This document shows, one piece after another, positions 46,278 through 57,049 of a DNA stretch of 64,000 nucleotides (positions are counted from its first letter, which is position 1; every line of letters starts with the position of its first letter). The position numbers and the translations under genes were made by a program. The DNA lies in contig NW_006763144.1 in the NCBI RefSeq assembly GCF_000264905.1, forward strand, positions 1,369,648-1,433,647. Direction: 5' to 3'. Origin of the DNA: Stereum hirsutum FP-91666 SS1. Its lineage: Eukaryota > Basidiomycota > Agaricomycetes > Russulales > Stereaceae. The notes under the pieces are model-generated. The model saw nothing but the letters and a program-made list of their open reading frames with translations. It did no database searches and was not told where the DNA came from.

Positions 46278-47540
46278 CTAGACCTTGTATGGCGCGTAGT
46301 ATGCCGGGGCCACCTCCCTCAGCGTCTTTACCTTCAGATCGGGATACAGCTCCCTCGCATCTAGAGCTCCACCGAACTCTTCCTTCTTGGCGTTCTCGAC
46401 AGTATTCTCGCCGAGTACCCACATGTTTTTGTGATACTGCCAGAGAGTGATGGGGATATCGGTGTTCGAAAGAAGCTGTTCCAAGTCTTCCGCAGATTTC
46501 TGTCCAAGGCAAGCAGAATGTGTAAGGTGATACTGAGAGAAGATTAAGACAAGTGAACGGACCGGAATGAATTGAAAGTTTGGATCTCCTAATTCGCGTG
46601 CGCAGTCGAATAATTCCTTCTGCGTAAGCTCTTCACCCCATGCGAATACCTTTCGACAGGATGCGGCATTACACTTTATCAGTAAATACGTCCAAGAGAC
46701 AGCCCAGTTGAGAGTGGCGTACATAATGGTTCAACGTCCTGGGATCGGCGATTATACGGGCGACAAAGCGACCGATGTCGCCCAAATCAATACACGCGGT
46801 CTTGGTGTTCCCATCACCATAGAAGTAGCGAGAGGGTTCGAATGCAAAAGGATAGGGAGTTTGTTTGGGGGATATCATAGGAAGGTTTACTTGATACCTG
46901 AGGAGCGGCCAGCGGGAATTGGTCAGCTTTACTCACTTTGAGATGCTTCGGAGAGGAACAGTATGAAGGAGGGCTGACCAAAAGCCAACATCGACGAAAG
47001 TGTAACCGATGCCCGACTCTTTCACGTAGTCCCTGATGCCCAATTTCTGAGGCATGTTGATTGTCAGAACATCTGTACAAGAACCGGCGGTGCGATACCC
47101 AAAAACAAACCTCATCGTAGAGCTCTCTCCAACCTCTCTTACCCGTAGTACCAAAGTCACATGGTATGAATCTCTTGATACCCGCTTCCTTTGCTGCGTC
47201 GACAAGCTTCCTCTGTAGTTGAAGCTGGGTATACACAAGGACAGAGATGACGGTGTCCGCTCCTTTCATGAGCTCCTTCAGTTGATCGTGGGTGGCCGAG
47301 GAAATTTCTATAGGGACTACGGAGGCGCCCTTGGCGCGAAATGCCTCGATGTTAGGTTTGGAGATTGAAGACGGTCTGGTCGGGACCACAACGTTCTACC
47401 ATATCGAGATGAGGATATGATTGTCAACAGGAAGGTGTGAGCAGACATACGAAGGCCTTCGACTCGGATAGACCATTGACAATGGACTCGCCCGTCGGAC
47501 CAGTACCACCAAAGACAATGACTGTAGGAAGAGTAGACAT
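46278..47540 (-). CDS. NmrA-like / isoflavone reductase-like NAD(P)-binding protein
   Basis: Atypical SDR. Exons join as MSTLPTVIVFGGTGPTGESI, VNGLSESKAF, NVVVPTRPSSISKPNIEAFR, GASVVPIEISSATHDQL, GADTVISVLVYTQLQLQRKL, AGIKRFIPCDFGTTG, IRDYVKESGIGYTFVDVGFW, CIDLGDIGRFVARIIADPRT, LNHYVFAWGEELTQKELFDC and the C-terminal YPDLKVKTLREVAPAYYA. The G-G-x-G-x-x-G dinucleotide motif is complete, the classical SDR Tyr-x-x-x-Lys is not present, as in the NmrA/PCBER group. One true NmrA function is to bind AreA-type GATA factors in nitrogen repression; most fungal homologs are instead reductases of unknown substrate. GATA sites lie about 270 bp upstream of the start. About six introns; ATG 47540. Confidence 0.87.
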
Positions 47541-47805
47541 AGCGTATGCTTTCCAAATCAGCACAAGAGAAAGTGACTGTTTTCTCGGCTGTGAGGTAAG
47601 TATCACATCGAAGAGCTCACATATTTATCTGAACGGCGGATGAGACGCTGATGAAGCCTCAGAGCACGCTTACTGTGCGCGGGAAGTTCAATGTTGTGCA
47701 TCGTAGTTGACTTCGGTCATGGTTTGCAAGAACGAACAAAATCCGACTCGGACCGGGCTCGGGCTTGACACAGGGATTCCGAGTCGGAGATCTTGCCTCT
47801 GAAAT

Positions 47806-47823
47806 CGGATAAGATAAGATAAA
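47806..47823. promoter_or_regulatory. Cluster of GATA-factor sites upstream of NmrA-like gene
   Basis: GGATAAGATAAGATAAAG: two overlapping GATAAG and one GATAAA, 266-283 bp upstream of the NmrA-like start and 31 bp from the end of the Tc1 element. Confidence 0.45.
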
Positions 47824-47853
47824 GAGAGTGCGTCTTTGCTCGTCAAAATATTA

Positions 47854-47881
47854 CTGTGATGTCCAAAAGTAATGCAGCACC
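47854..47881. repeat. Left terminal inverted repeat of Tc1 element
   Basis: 28 bp, pairs with 49453-49480 with two mismatches. Confidence 0.92.
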
Positions 47882-48140
47882 TGTCTGTTTTGCATTCTCT
47901 CGTGAATAGCTCGGGTTTCTTACTTCCTTTTCCTGCTATGATGCTTTACTGTAATAGTGTCCTGTCTATGTTACAAACTTGCAAAAGAAGTAGTTTTGTA
48001 TTGGCTCGAAATGCAGAAAGAAGGCACTCTTTCGGAGGGAGTGCCACTGTGGCCCAAACCAAGATCCCCATGGATGCAAAAGAAATTACGTTCACCAGCA
48101 AACCACAAGAGGAAAAAATTAGATAAAATATGTGATACAT

Positions 48141-49175
48141 TCAGTACTTTGTATACCACCCCCTCACCTTAATCAAAGCCTGAACCCGTCGTGGTGCACT
48201 CTCATACAAATTCTCCAAATAATCCTTCCCCAACTTCCCCCATTCCTCCTGAAGCGCAGCCCATAACTGCTCCAAATTTGCCGGTTGCGGAACACGAGCA
48301 CGTACACGATCATTAAGCTGGTCCCAGGGATGCTCGATAATATTCATGTCTGGTGATTTTGATGGCCAGGGCAGTAACTCGATCCCCTTCTCAGAGAACC
48401 ATGCTCTTGCCCGCTTGGAGACGTGCTTGCGATCATTGTCTTGTTGGAAAATGATGTCGGAGGGAGAAAGGAAGTGGTCTTCAAGAGTGGGGAGAAGTCC
48501 TTCTTCAAGTACAGCCACGTACTTTCCCGCATTCATTTTTCCTTCAATCCATACCAGCCTCCCAAACCCACATCTTGTCATGCATCCCCACACCATAACA
48601 TGTCCACCCCTGTGCTTCTCCTGCATAGCAACATGCCGTGGGTTAAACTCCTGCCCAGGCTCCCTCCAGCACCAACGATTCCCATCCGGACCATAGAGAT
48701 TGAATTTGGACTCATCTGAGTAGACGATGTGCTTGAATTGTTCCACCGTCCAGTCCTTCCTCTCCTCAGCCCACTTCCTCCGTGCTACTGCATGCTCCTT
48801 CGTCAATGCAAACTTCTTCCTCTTCTTATATGCCTTCAATCCTTCCATCCTCAATGCACGACTGACCGTTTGGCACGAAATGTCCGGGAATAGCTGTCGT
48901 TTGACTTGTGAAGCGGTTGATGCCCGGCCCGAGCAGATCTCATAGGCAGCATGGCGGCAAGAACGTGGGGAGATCAGGGGATGTCGACCACATTTTGGGC
49001 TATTATGTTAAAGAGAGTGTCGTTTCTTGGTCACCTTATTGTAGATACGACCGATGGTGGTGGGGTGGATGGTCTTTCCGAGGCGAGCAAGACTGCGAGC
49101 AATCTCTCGAGTAGAGTACCCATGTTCAACCATCAAGACACAGCGAGCACGGGTTGTGGGGGTGGTATAAGGCAT
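48141..49175 (-). pseudogene. Tc1-type DD34E transposase with one in-frame stop
   Basis: Cut-and-paste transposase. From ATG 49175 (MPYTTPTTRARCVLMVEHGY) the frame covers 344 codons to the stop at 48141-48143 and is broken only by a TAA at 49008-49010 (codon 56). The helix-turn-helix is seen in GYSTREIARSLARLG and TTIGRIYNKV before the stop, and QVKRQLFPDISCQTVSRAL after it. The catalytic triad is present: Asp in IVYSDESKFNL, Asp in DIIFQQDND and Glu in SPDMNIIEHPWDQL. There are 34 residues between the second Asp and the Glu, the Tc1 spacing. RHSL-stop-HNSPKCGRHP sits in the linker between the two DNA-binding halves. No GT-AG intron that removes the stop and keeps the frame was obvious, so I call it recently inactivated, but a sequencing error or readthrough is possible. 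Confidence 0.88.
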
Positions 49176-49452
49176 TGTAAGGGTCAAGCGAGAGTAGAAA
49201 GACGCGATATTGTGAAGCTTGCGCGTGATTAGGAGATAAACGCAGAAAGAAGGAGACGCGTCGAACGCGTCGACGCGTGCCATTACATAAGCATGTCCGT
49301 TACGCCGGGACCTCTCTCGCCAGATACTTACTGTCTAACCTCGTTCTTTTGTGCGGTGAGTACATTACATGTTGGGCAGCATACCAACATATTTTCGTTA
49401 TTTTATAGCCCTCAAGTTTCTACATAGGGACTAATAATATGTCCATGAACGG

Positions 49453-49480
49453 GGTGCTGCATTACATTTGGACAGCACAG
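49453..49480. repeat. Right terminal inverted repeat of Tc1 element
   Basis: 28 bp, pairs with 47854-47881 with two mismatches; followed by TA. Confidence 0.92.
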
Positions 49481-49639
49481 TATCATCATCGGCGAGCACA
49501 AACGCTCGACCAGCTTTCAGCTCGAGTGCATTGCAGTCCAAAATTTTAGGGACTTACAGACTTCTACAGGACAATCGTGGCCCGCAGTGACCAGGTGTTT
49601 CTCAGGCTGTATTTCGTCGCTGACAACTCTCACGAGTCC

Positions 49640-49648
49640 TTATAATAC
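49640..49648 (+). promoter_or_regulatory. TATA-like box of amidohydrolase gene
   Basis: TTATAATAC about 80 bp before ATG 49726 and only 160 bp from the Tc1 element. Confidence 0.4.
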
Positions 49649-49725
49649 TCGCGGTACCCACTTCCGTTTTCCTTCCGTATACCTCTCCTCTTGAGAGCAA
49701 CAGGCTTGTGTTATCTCTAGTCGCG

Positions 49726-52700
49726 ATGGAGATTACGAAGGTCTTTCCTATGGAGGGCTCTTCTGGCTCTCCTCCAACCGCACCAGCAGTGTTGCAGACA
49801 AAGTCTCCCAGGACTCTTCGTTCTCCTATCTTCAGGCTAATCGTTCTCATCTCTCTTGCTCTTGCTCTCTGCACCTTTGGTCCTCTCCCGGGCGGCGTTC
49901 TTCGGGATGAACGGTCTCAGCTTCTCTCACATTCCGGTTCTCAGACTATCACGGTCGATCCGGCCGAAGAATGGAAAGACAACATCTGGCCTATGCGTCC
50001 ACAGGCTCCTTGGGACATTTCTACCGACCTACCGCACCCACGCGTGTTGGAGTATGACGTTGATGAGGGCACATGGCTTAGGCTAGATGTCAATGGTTCG
50101 TTTGGTCCACAATAGTATTCAGAGTGCTTCGTATGTTGATGACATGCGTATCAAGCCAAGACGGGCGAAATCATCTTCGACATGCTTGGAGACATCTATT
50201 GTCTCGACGTGAATGCTTATACCGCGCCTCTCGACTCACCAGCGAAGGCACTTCCCGTCTTACTAGGGGTTCCACACGATTCCGACCCTCATTTCTCACC
50301 CGAGGGTGGTAGAATTGTTTGGAGGAGTGATGCAGAACTGGGCCTGGAGAATATATGGGTGAAAGAGTGGAGAGGATGTGCTCAAGAGAACGTCAGGCCC
50401 GCATTGCACGTGGATGAAGGCACAGAGGGAGATCTGCAACATGCGCTTGCCACCCAGGAAAGTGATGAGGCTTTGCTGGCTAGTGGAGTGAAGGAGACGG
50501 CCCAGAGGAAGATTAGGAGATTAATCCGTGAGGGCAGGTATGGAGGTGGGTGGAATATGTAGCAATCCCCTACAAACATCTGGGCTGATCAGTTCTCCTA
50601 TCTCCTATAGCACAACGCGTGACCAACGAGACGTATCGTTGGGTATCGGACGCTCGCTTCCACCCATCCGGCACCAAAGTTGTTGCTACCAAGTGGTTCA
50701 CTGGCGAGCGCAGTCTGGGTGCTGGGGAGCCTCATGAGTTCCCAGTCCCTACACTTAGCGAAGAGCAGCGACCGGCGAGTATCCCTGCTTGGAGTGGGAT
50801 ATTACTTGTTGGTCGTACTTTACCACCTGGATGGTCGGCGGAGCAGTACGGGGAGGTCCAGATTGGAGCGGAACAGAGCATCTGGAGGGGAAATGATTCT
50901 ATCATCTATGCCAAGGATGTACGAGACACAGACGGTACATGGACCTACTCGAAAGGTGCGTCTGGCCGTTACATAAATGAGACCGTGCGAGAGTTATCTG
51001 ACATTGCCATAGATGTACACAAAGGGATTTACTCGATCTTCTACAAGAACTTGACCACTGGGAGGACAGAAACCCTTGTGGATGCCTTCCCCGGAGGAGC
51101 CAACAGGCCCGAACTGTCTCGTGATGGGAGAACCTTGGCGTTTGTTCGCCGGGTCAGGGACAAAGAGGCGCTAGTATTGAAGTATGTTTACGTTCTACGT
51201 ACACTGCGCTCACGGCTAATTGACCGCATTTCTACCCAGGGATCTCGAGACCGGGACGATTCGTAACATCTGGTATGGTCTCACGTACGACGCAAGTACT
51301 GTGAGCGCTCCAATGGGCACCTATCCATCTTTCGCATTCACCCCATCCGACTCCGGTATTGTCATCTGGGCAGGAGGGAAGATCTGGCACGTTCCTCTCA
51401 CCACTACTTCAGAAAATGAAAAGGTGGCCGGCGGAACCCCTGCCATCATCCATTTTACTGCACGCATTGAAAAGAGGCTAGCGGAAACTCGCAAGTCCGA
51501 GACCGACATCTTAAAGCTAGAGACCAGGGAAACGCAGCAAGTACACGCTTTCCGAGGCCTCAAGGCGGGCCATACTGGGGAGAGAGTCCTCGTCGAAGCT
51601 CACGGGAAAACCTATATAGTCACCCTGAAGGACAGCAAGCCTGCCCTAGTCCCATCTCTGAGCATCGAATCACCTTATTACGCACCTACGTTCGTACATG
51701 GAGTGGACGACATTGTACTTCATGCTCGCTGGAGCGACATCGATTTCACGACTTTCGAGATTGCGAACCTGACGTCGGGAGAATCATACGAGATCACTCA
51801 GCTTCCCAAGGGCCGTTATCTTACTCCGACGCTATGCGAATGTTCTGGACTGGGGCGCAAGATCGCATTCGTGAAGAGCGGTGGAGACGGCATGACTGGA
51901 TCCATCGTAGCCACCGCAAACCCAGGTATCTATGTCGGTGACTTGACCCTCCCTTCGCCTGGCTCTTCCAAGACCGTCCCTGTCAGCCACTTGACCTTCA
52001 TCCCCTCCGGAATCGACGTCGACAGCGTTCTCTCCATCAAGTTCCTAGATGACAATGCAAGACTCCTCGTGCAACAGTCCAACAAAGCGTTCGTCATCGA
52101 TCTCGCTGCCGGTCCAAATGCATTAGGTGACTACAAACAGCATACGCTCGCTGAAGGCAGGATGGCGGCGGAGTTGAGTATCACGACCAAGGCCTCGGAG
52201 GTGAAGGGTGGAAACTGGTCGGTCGAGGCAGCAGATGTGGCTTTCGTGGATCTTATGCAAGTCTATGTGGGCAAGGCGCCAAAGGCGGGGGAGAAGGTGT
52301 GGTCCAAGCCTGGGAATGCGACGAGTGGTATCGCGCGGGTAAGCTGGGATGGTGGACATCATATCGCCTGGAGTGGTGATGGGAAGAGACTCTTCTGGTT
52401 CCTTGGTGAGTGGTAATAATTTGTGGGGATTATAATGTTAACCATATGTCTGTAGGCCCCTACCTCCACTCTCTGGAGGTTTCTCGACTGAGAAAGTGCT
52501 CGTCCGAGATTGAGAAGGACGGTCAGACCTTCGGTATTGACTGCATGAAGAAACACCTCGAATTTCAACAAGTTGTCGTCATGTATCCCACCGCCATTCA
52601 ACAGTTGAAGACAGAAGCTGCTCTGAGAAACCCCAATGTTAGACATTCAGATATGCTAATCATCACCAATGCCACGATCTTAACCATGGAGAGTGGGCTG

Positions 52701-54489
52701 TCTGCTGATGAAGCTCTTGTCGCGAATGGAGTGCTCGTTACCAGCGGTGGTGTAATTGAGGGTATCACAAGCATGCAAGAGCTTGTTGTACCAGATGGTG
52801 CAACGGTAATCAATGCTGAGGGCGGTAAGTAAATCATTTGGTTGTGCCCTCGTATCTGGTCGCTCAACGATGCCTGGCTGACAGGTTACGTCGTTCCGGG
52901 CTTTATTGACGCCCACGCTCACTGGAACGGTGGTGTATGTTTAACCCTAGAATTGCATCTGTGATATTATTTGACACTTCGATACTGCAGAGTACCACAT
53001 TCCCGACGAAATCCTGGGAAATGCAAGCCTTCCTCGCGTATGGTGTAACCACGTTACACAAGTCAGTATTGTGTCATTATTCTTCTCGCTGCTGCGATGT
53101 CTGAGTGAAGTGTTTCTCAGCCCGAGCTCCGATACTGTGGGCACCTTCGACGAGAGGAATAGGCTCGAGAGCGGGCAGTTCATTGGGCCTAGGATATTTC
53201 AGACGGGACAGCCGATTTATGGCGCTGGAAGTGACGCTAGTCACCACGACATTGCGGATGATGCGGAGGCATATTCAGCCCTAGTCAGGATCAAGGTGGA
53301 AGGTGGACCCGCCAGCTTTTCTTACAAGAACTACAATCTGCCCTCTCGGTACGTACTTAGGGCATTGTATTCCGTTTTGCGCATTTTTGAAACTCATAGT
53401 GCTCTCCAGTGCATCTCGTCAAAGAGTGCTCCTGGCCGCGAAGAATTTGAGTATGATCAGCGTTGCTGAAGGTGTAAGTAACTTGCATGATCCTTGTATA
53501 GTACTTAAGCTCAATCATTTTCTTTCTTGTAGGGGATGAATCAAGACTGGGATCTTGCGTACATAGTCGACGGTATGTCACCCTCCCACCTGCTATCAGC
53601 TGCATTGACACAATGTCTATAACAGGAATCACGGTCGTGGAACACAATCTGCCTGTGACTGAGTTGTATGACGATGTATTGACTCTATTCGCCCTGAGTG
53701 GTTCTGGCTCCACGCCCACGCACATTGTCAACTACGGAGGTAAACTACGACAATCGGCTCTCGTCCTTCTAAGTATTAATTTCCCCATCTAAGGTCCATT
53801 TGGTGAGCAGTGGTTGTGGGCAACAGAGGACATCCCGAACGATGAAAAGTACGTTTGCCTCCGAGACGCTTTTGTCCCTTATTTAAGCTATGATCGGCCG
53901 TTCTAGGTTGCGTCGATTTGTGCCACACGCCAACCTGGAGGCCACTTCGGAAACTTTCAGCAGACCTCTCAATTGTAAGACAGAGGACACTATAGTTATG
54001 CATCCAATAATGACAGGTTCTTCTTCAGCCTTCGCTCTATTTAACTCCTCCGCCTCAATTGCGAAAATGGTGCAGAAGGGATTGCATGCGCATATCGGCG
54101 CTCATGGCGAAAATCCTCTCGGGGTTATGTACCACCAGGAGATGTGGTTCGCCCGCCAGGGTGGACTGTCAAACTATGAGGTTCATTACTTTTCCTCTCT
54201 GATGCATAACGCAGATACTGAAGATGTTCGACAGGTGTTACGAGCCGCCACATCCGACGCCGCAGAAACGCTCGGTCTCCTCTCGTCGCTCGGTACACTC
54301 AGCCCCGGGAAACTTGCAGACTTCGTTTTGTATCCTCCTGGAATAGACCTTCTCGGGGACGACATCCGGACGACGAGACAGATTCGGTATGTAGCGAGGG
54401 GCGGTAGGCTATGGGATGTATCGATCATGGAGGAAGTGTGGCCAGCGAAGGGAAAGAGGCAAGTTATGCCACCTTTAAACGCGGACTGA
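49726..54489 (+). CDS. Membrane-anchored beta-propeller amidohydrolase
   Basis: Very large protein, about 1,300 residues, some 13 introns. A cytoplasmic N-terminus and one span (IFRLIVLISLALALCTFGPL) precede TolB/WD40-like PD40 repeats over about 700 residues: HPKTGEIIFDMLGDIY, DSDPHFSPEGGRIVWRSD, WVSDARFHPSGTKVVATKWF, GTYPSFAFTPSDSGIVIW and ARVSWDGGHHIAWSGDGKRL. The amidohydrolase domain follows: IITNATILTM, GGYVVPGFIDAHAHWNGG with the metal-binding H-x-H, AFLAYGVTTLHNPSSD, VVEHNLPV, GLHAHIGAHGENPLGVM and the C-terminal TLGLLSSLGTLSPGKLADFV. This propeller plus imidazolonepropionase-like amidohydrolase arrangement is known from bacteria and fungi; the substrate is not. ATG 49726 is preferred. 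The amidohydrolase half appears complete. Confidence 0.85.
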
Positions 54490-54696
54490 GCCTGTAGTAT
54501 GGTGATCTGTGGCCATCCATCTGCTCTTCACGATGTACAATGAATTCTTTCAAACAGTCTCAATCTTTTGTCTCCATGTAGCAACTCGCTAACGAAAATA
54601 TGGGAACCAAGCGAGAATGCACGGTGGCTAAATCAAGACACAACGAGGTTGCAACGATATATACAGAATAAATCAACTGTCTGAGTGTGAAAATAA

Positions 54697-57049
54697 TCAA
54701 TCCAGACCCTCATCTTCGTCGCTCGTATCTTCACCCTCTGAGCTGGACTCATCATCCCTCCACTGCTTACGCGGAATTACTACCTTCATGATCGCTCGAC
54801 CAGGGGGTGGTCTGTCTGCGACGGCGAATCCACACACCAATCGGTGTTCTTCCCAATCCCTACACCGTAAACTATGTATCAGAGCGGAATGAGAATAATA
54901 CAAGACGACGTACAATGTCTGACACTCAGTGCAACAGTACCTCGTACGACAGCCCTCCTTGGCACACACGCGCTGTGCCCTCTCCCTACATCCCCTCCTC
55001 CCACACCTATTTTTTACTCTGACTTGATTCTGCAGCTCCATCAGACGCTGCCACATTATTTGGGCATGGAACATCTCGAATTTTTCCTTGCCTAGGTCTT
55101 CGAACTTCATTTCAGAGATGACGTTCGGCGCCGGGACGTAAGCGCCGGGTGAATGGAGACGAGGAAGACCGGACGGAAGGAAGGCAATATCGAGAAGGTG
55201 GCGGAAAGATATTGGGCGAGGCAGTGTAGCGCGAAGGAGTTTTTTCATGGCAGGCCATTCATTGGCACTGAAGAACAAGACATTCAGCAGTGGGCTAGCG
55301 TAACCTAGGATCAACAACCATTCAGTAATGATGAGCGGGATCTAGAGTACGAGACATATTCACCGTGGACACCAGACCCGACCTCAGAGAGTTTCAACAC
55401 TATATCCAAACTCCCGAAAAGATCTGCCTTGACCAATGTCTGCAAAATCTCATTGCTCGAATGCGTCGGTGGTCTTCCGATATTCAGGTAGACGCATTTC
55501 TCAATGACCTGCAACGTAAATGAGACCGTTCGGCAATTTTGGCAAGGTGGGTCTTTTTCTGCCCCTTTCTCTTCTAGCTCCTTCTCCGCCTCCTTATTTC
55601 TCCTCGCCTCCCTCACGAACAATTTCATCAACTCCGACCAGAGCAAGACCGACCGATCTACTGCATGGATAAACATCGAGGCATGAGTGACTTGATTGGC
55701 ATCCAATTGCTCCGACGCAATCTTGTAGAGTATCTCGATAACCGCAAGCATTCTGTATGCTCTGCAACTGTCCAATTTCTCAAGTAATGCGGCTACACGA
55801 GCGCAGAACCTCGGAGCGGGGTCCTCGAGATCGGTGGCATTTGCGCAAGGTAACATTATCTTCTTAAAAAGGTGGCGAGAGTGTGGATGGTTGGCACGGT
55901 AGTAGGCGACATTATGTCCCGCGTTGGGTGCAAGAATGTCAGTTATGGCTGTGGCAACGAGGTTCCAACCTTCGACGCTGGTGGTGAAGAGGTAACGGAA
56001 AAGGAGAGCAAGCGTCAGGTCGGACTTGTCGTCAATAATACTGTTCACGTTCAGTGAGTAAGTGCTGAAGTTCAGTGTTAGAAAATAGACGAACCGCAGA
56101 AAGGTAGGGTCGGCAGGCAAGAGGTGTGTGATGAGGTGGCTGAAGCACATCCAGTTCCCCGCGTGGGTTGCACGCGGCTTAGCCTTCTCTTGCTCCTGCC
56201 ATAGCTATATGTTATAATAAGATGTGAGTCTTGTGTGGGTCTTACCATTCACGATGGGGGATTTCTAGGGACTAACGTACTCGGTGAACTATCTGGGACC
56301 AGGACGACTTGTAAGCTTCGATCGTCAATAGATCGATTTTCGACGGGGGCCTCTTGAAGTCTTGCGTAACGATTGAGAGAATTTCGAGCGGTCTCCAGCA
56401 TGGCTCCGGAATCTGCCCACATTATTTGAGCTTCGGGAGAAAGAGATAGTGATGCGGTCGTGTGCTCACTGCAGTAGCATAGTGCCTCTTCGTAATATCC
56501 GACGCGTTCTGCGGGCAAGGTTCGTATGGAGATATCGTACTCTCTATGACCGCGAAGCATAACGCGTCGGCGAGACCGGCACTGACGAGTCCACTCCATC
56601 TCTTCCCGCCTTCCTTTGCTACACTGCGAATAGCTGTCAACGCGGGGTAGTAGTCCTGGAAATCGGCTCATAAGCATCACATCTCACAAGTGACCCGTCT
56701 TCGAGTTGGTGTGCCGCCATGCACGGAAGCAAATTGTTTGGGCCACCGGAAGCAAAACACAAGAAGCTTCAAAAAAGCTTACCCGTTCGGTATCATCCCA
56801 TATATTACTCGCACCCTGCTTGTAGAGTCTTAGCACGCTCACAACCCTGTTCGGATCCCCTTCAATTAGCCTAGCCCACTTCGCGACGTCCTCGCGCTTG
56901 ATAGGTTTGAGGTGTAAATGATATAGTCTTCGATAGTACGCGTCGAGAGTGGATTCTCCAAGTCGTTTATTCCGGAGTATGGGATCAGAGTTAATTTCAT
57001 CTTCAGGATCTTCAGAGTCAGAGTGTTCGTGGTTGTGGCAGTCGGCCAT
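54697..57049 (-). CDS. MYND zinc-finger protein
   Basis: MYND fingers mediate protein-protein contacts. From ATG 57049 the protein starts MADCHNHEHSDSEDPEDEIN and runs through helical, repeat-like segments (KREDVAKWARLIEGDPNRVV, SGLVSAGLADALCFAVIEST, LFRYLFTTSVEGWNLVATAI, FTLQVIEKCVYLNIGRP, MKKLLRATLPRPISFRHLLD). The C-terminal finger reads CGRRGCRERAQRVCAKEGC, RTRYCCTECQTL and, after an intron, DWEEHRLVC, giving the C-C-C-C-C-C-H-C ligand set of MYND. It ends in an acidic SSSEGEDTSDEDEGLD tail. About six introns. The long helical part before a C-terminal MYND is common in Agaricomycete MYND families of unknown function. The intron removing TYVVLYY-like sequence between CQTL and DWEEH is chosen because it restores the finger. 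Confidence 0.82.

Larger units (their letters stand above)
47854..49480 (-). mobile_element. Tc1/mariner transposon, 1,627 bp
   Basis: Terminal inverted repeats are CTGTGATGTCCAAAAGTAAT plus GCAGCACC at 47854-47881 and the reverse complement of CTGTGCTGTCCAAATGTAAT plus GCAGCACC at 49453-49480, 26 of 28 matching. Both ends are flanked by TA (47852-47853 and 49481-49482), the target duplication of this superfamily. Between the ends lies one minus-strand transposase frame. A second, weaker copy of the end motif (ACATTACATGTTGGGCAGCA) is just inside the right end at about 49365-49384. The element sits between the NmrA-like promoter and the amidohydrolase promoter. Confidence 0.95.
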
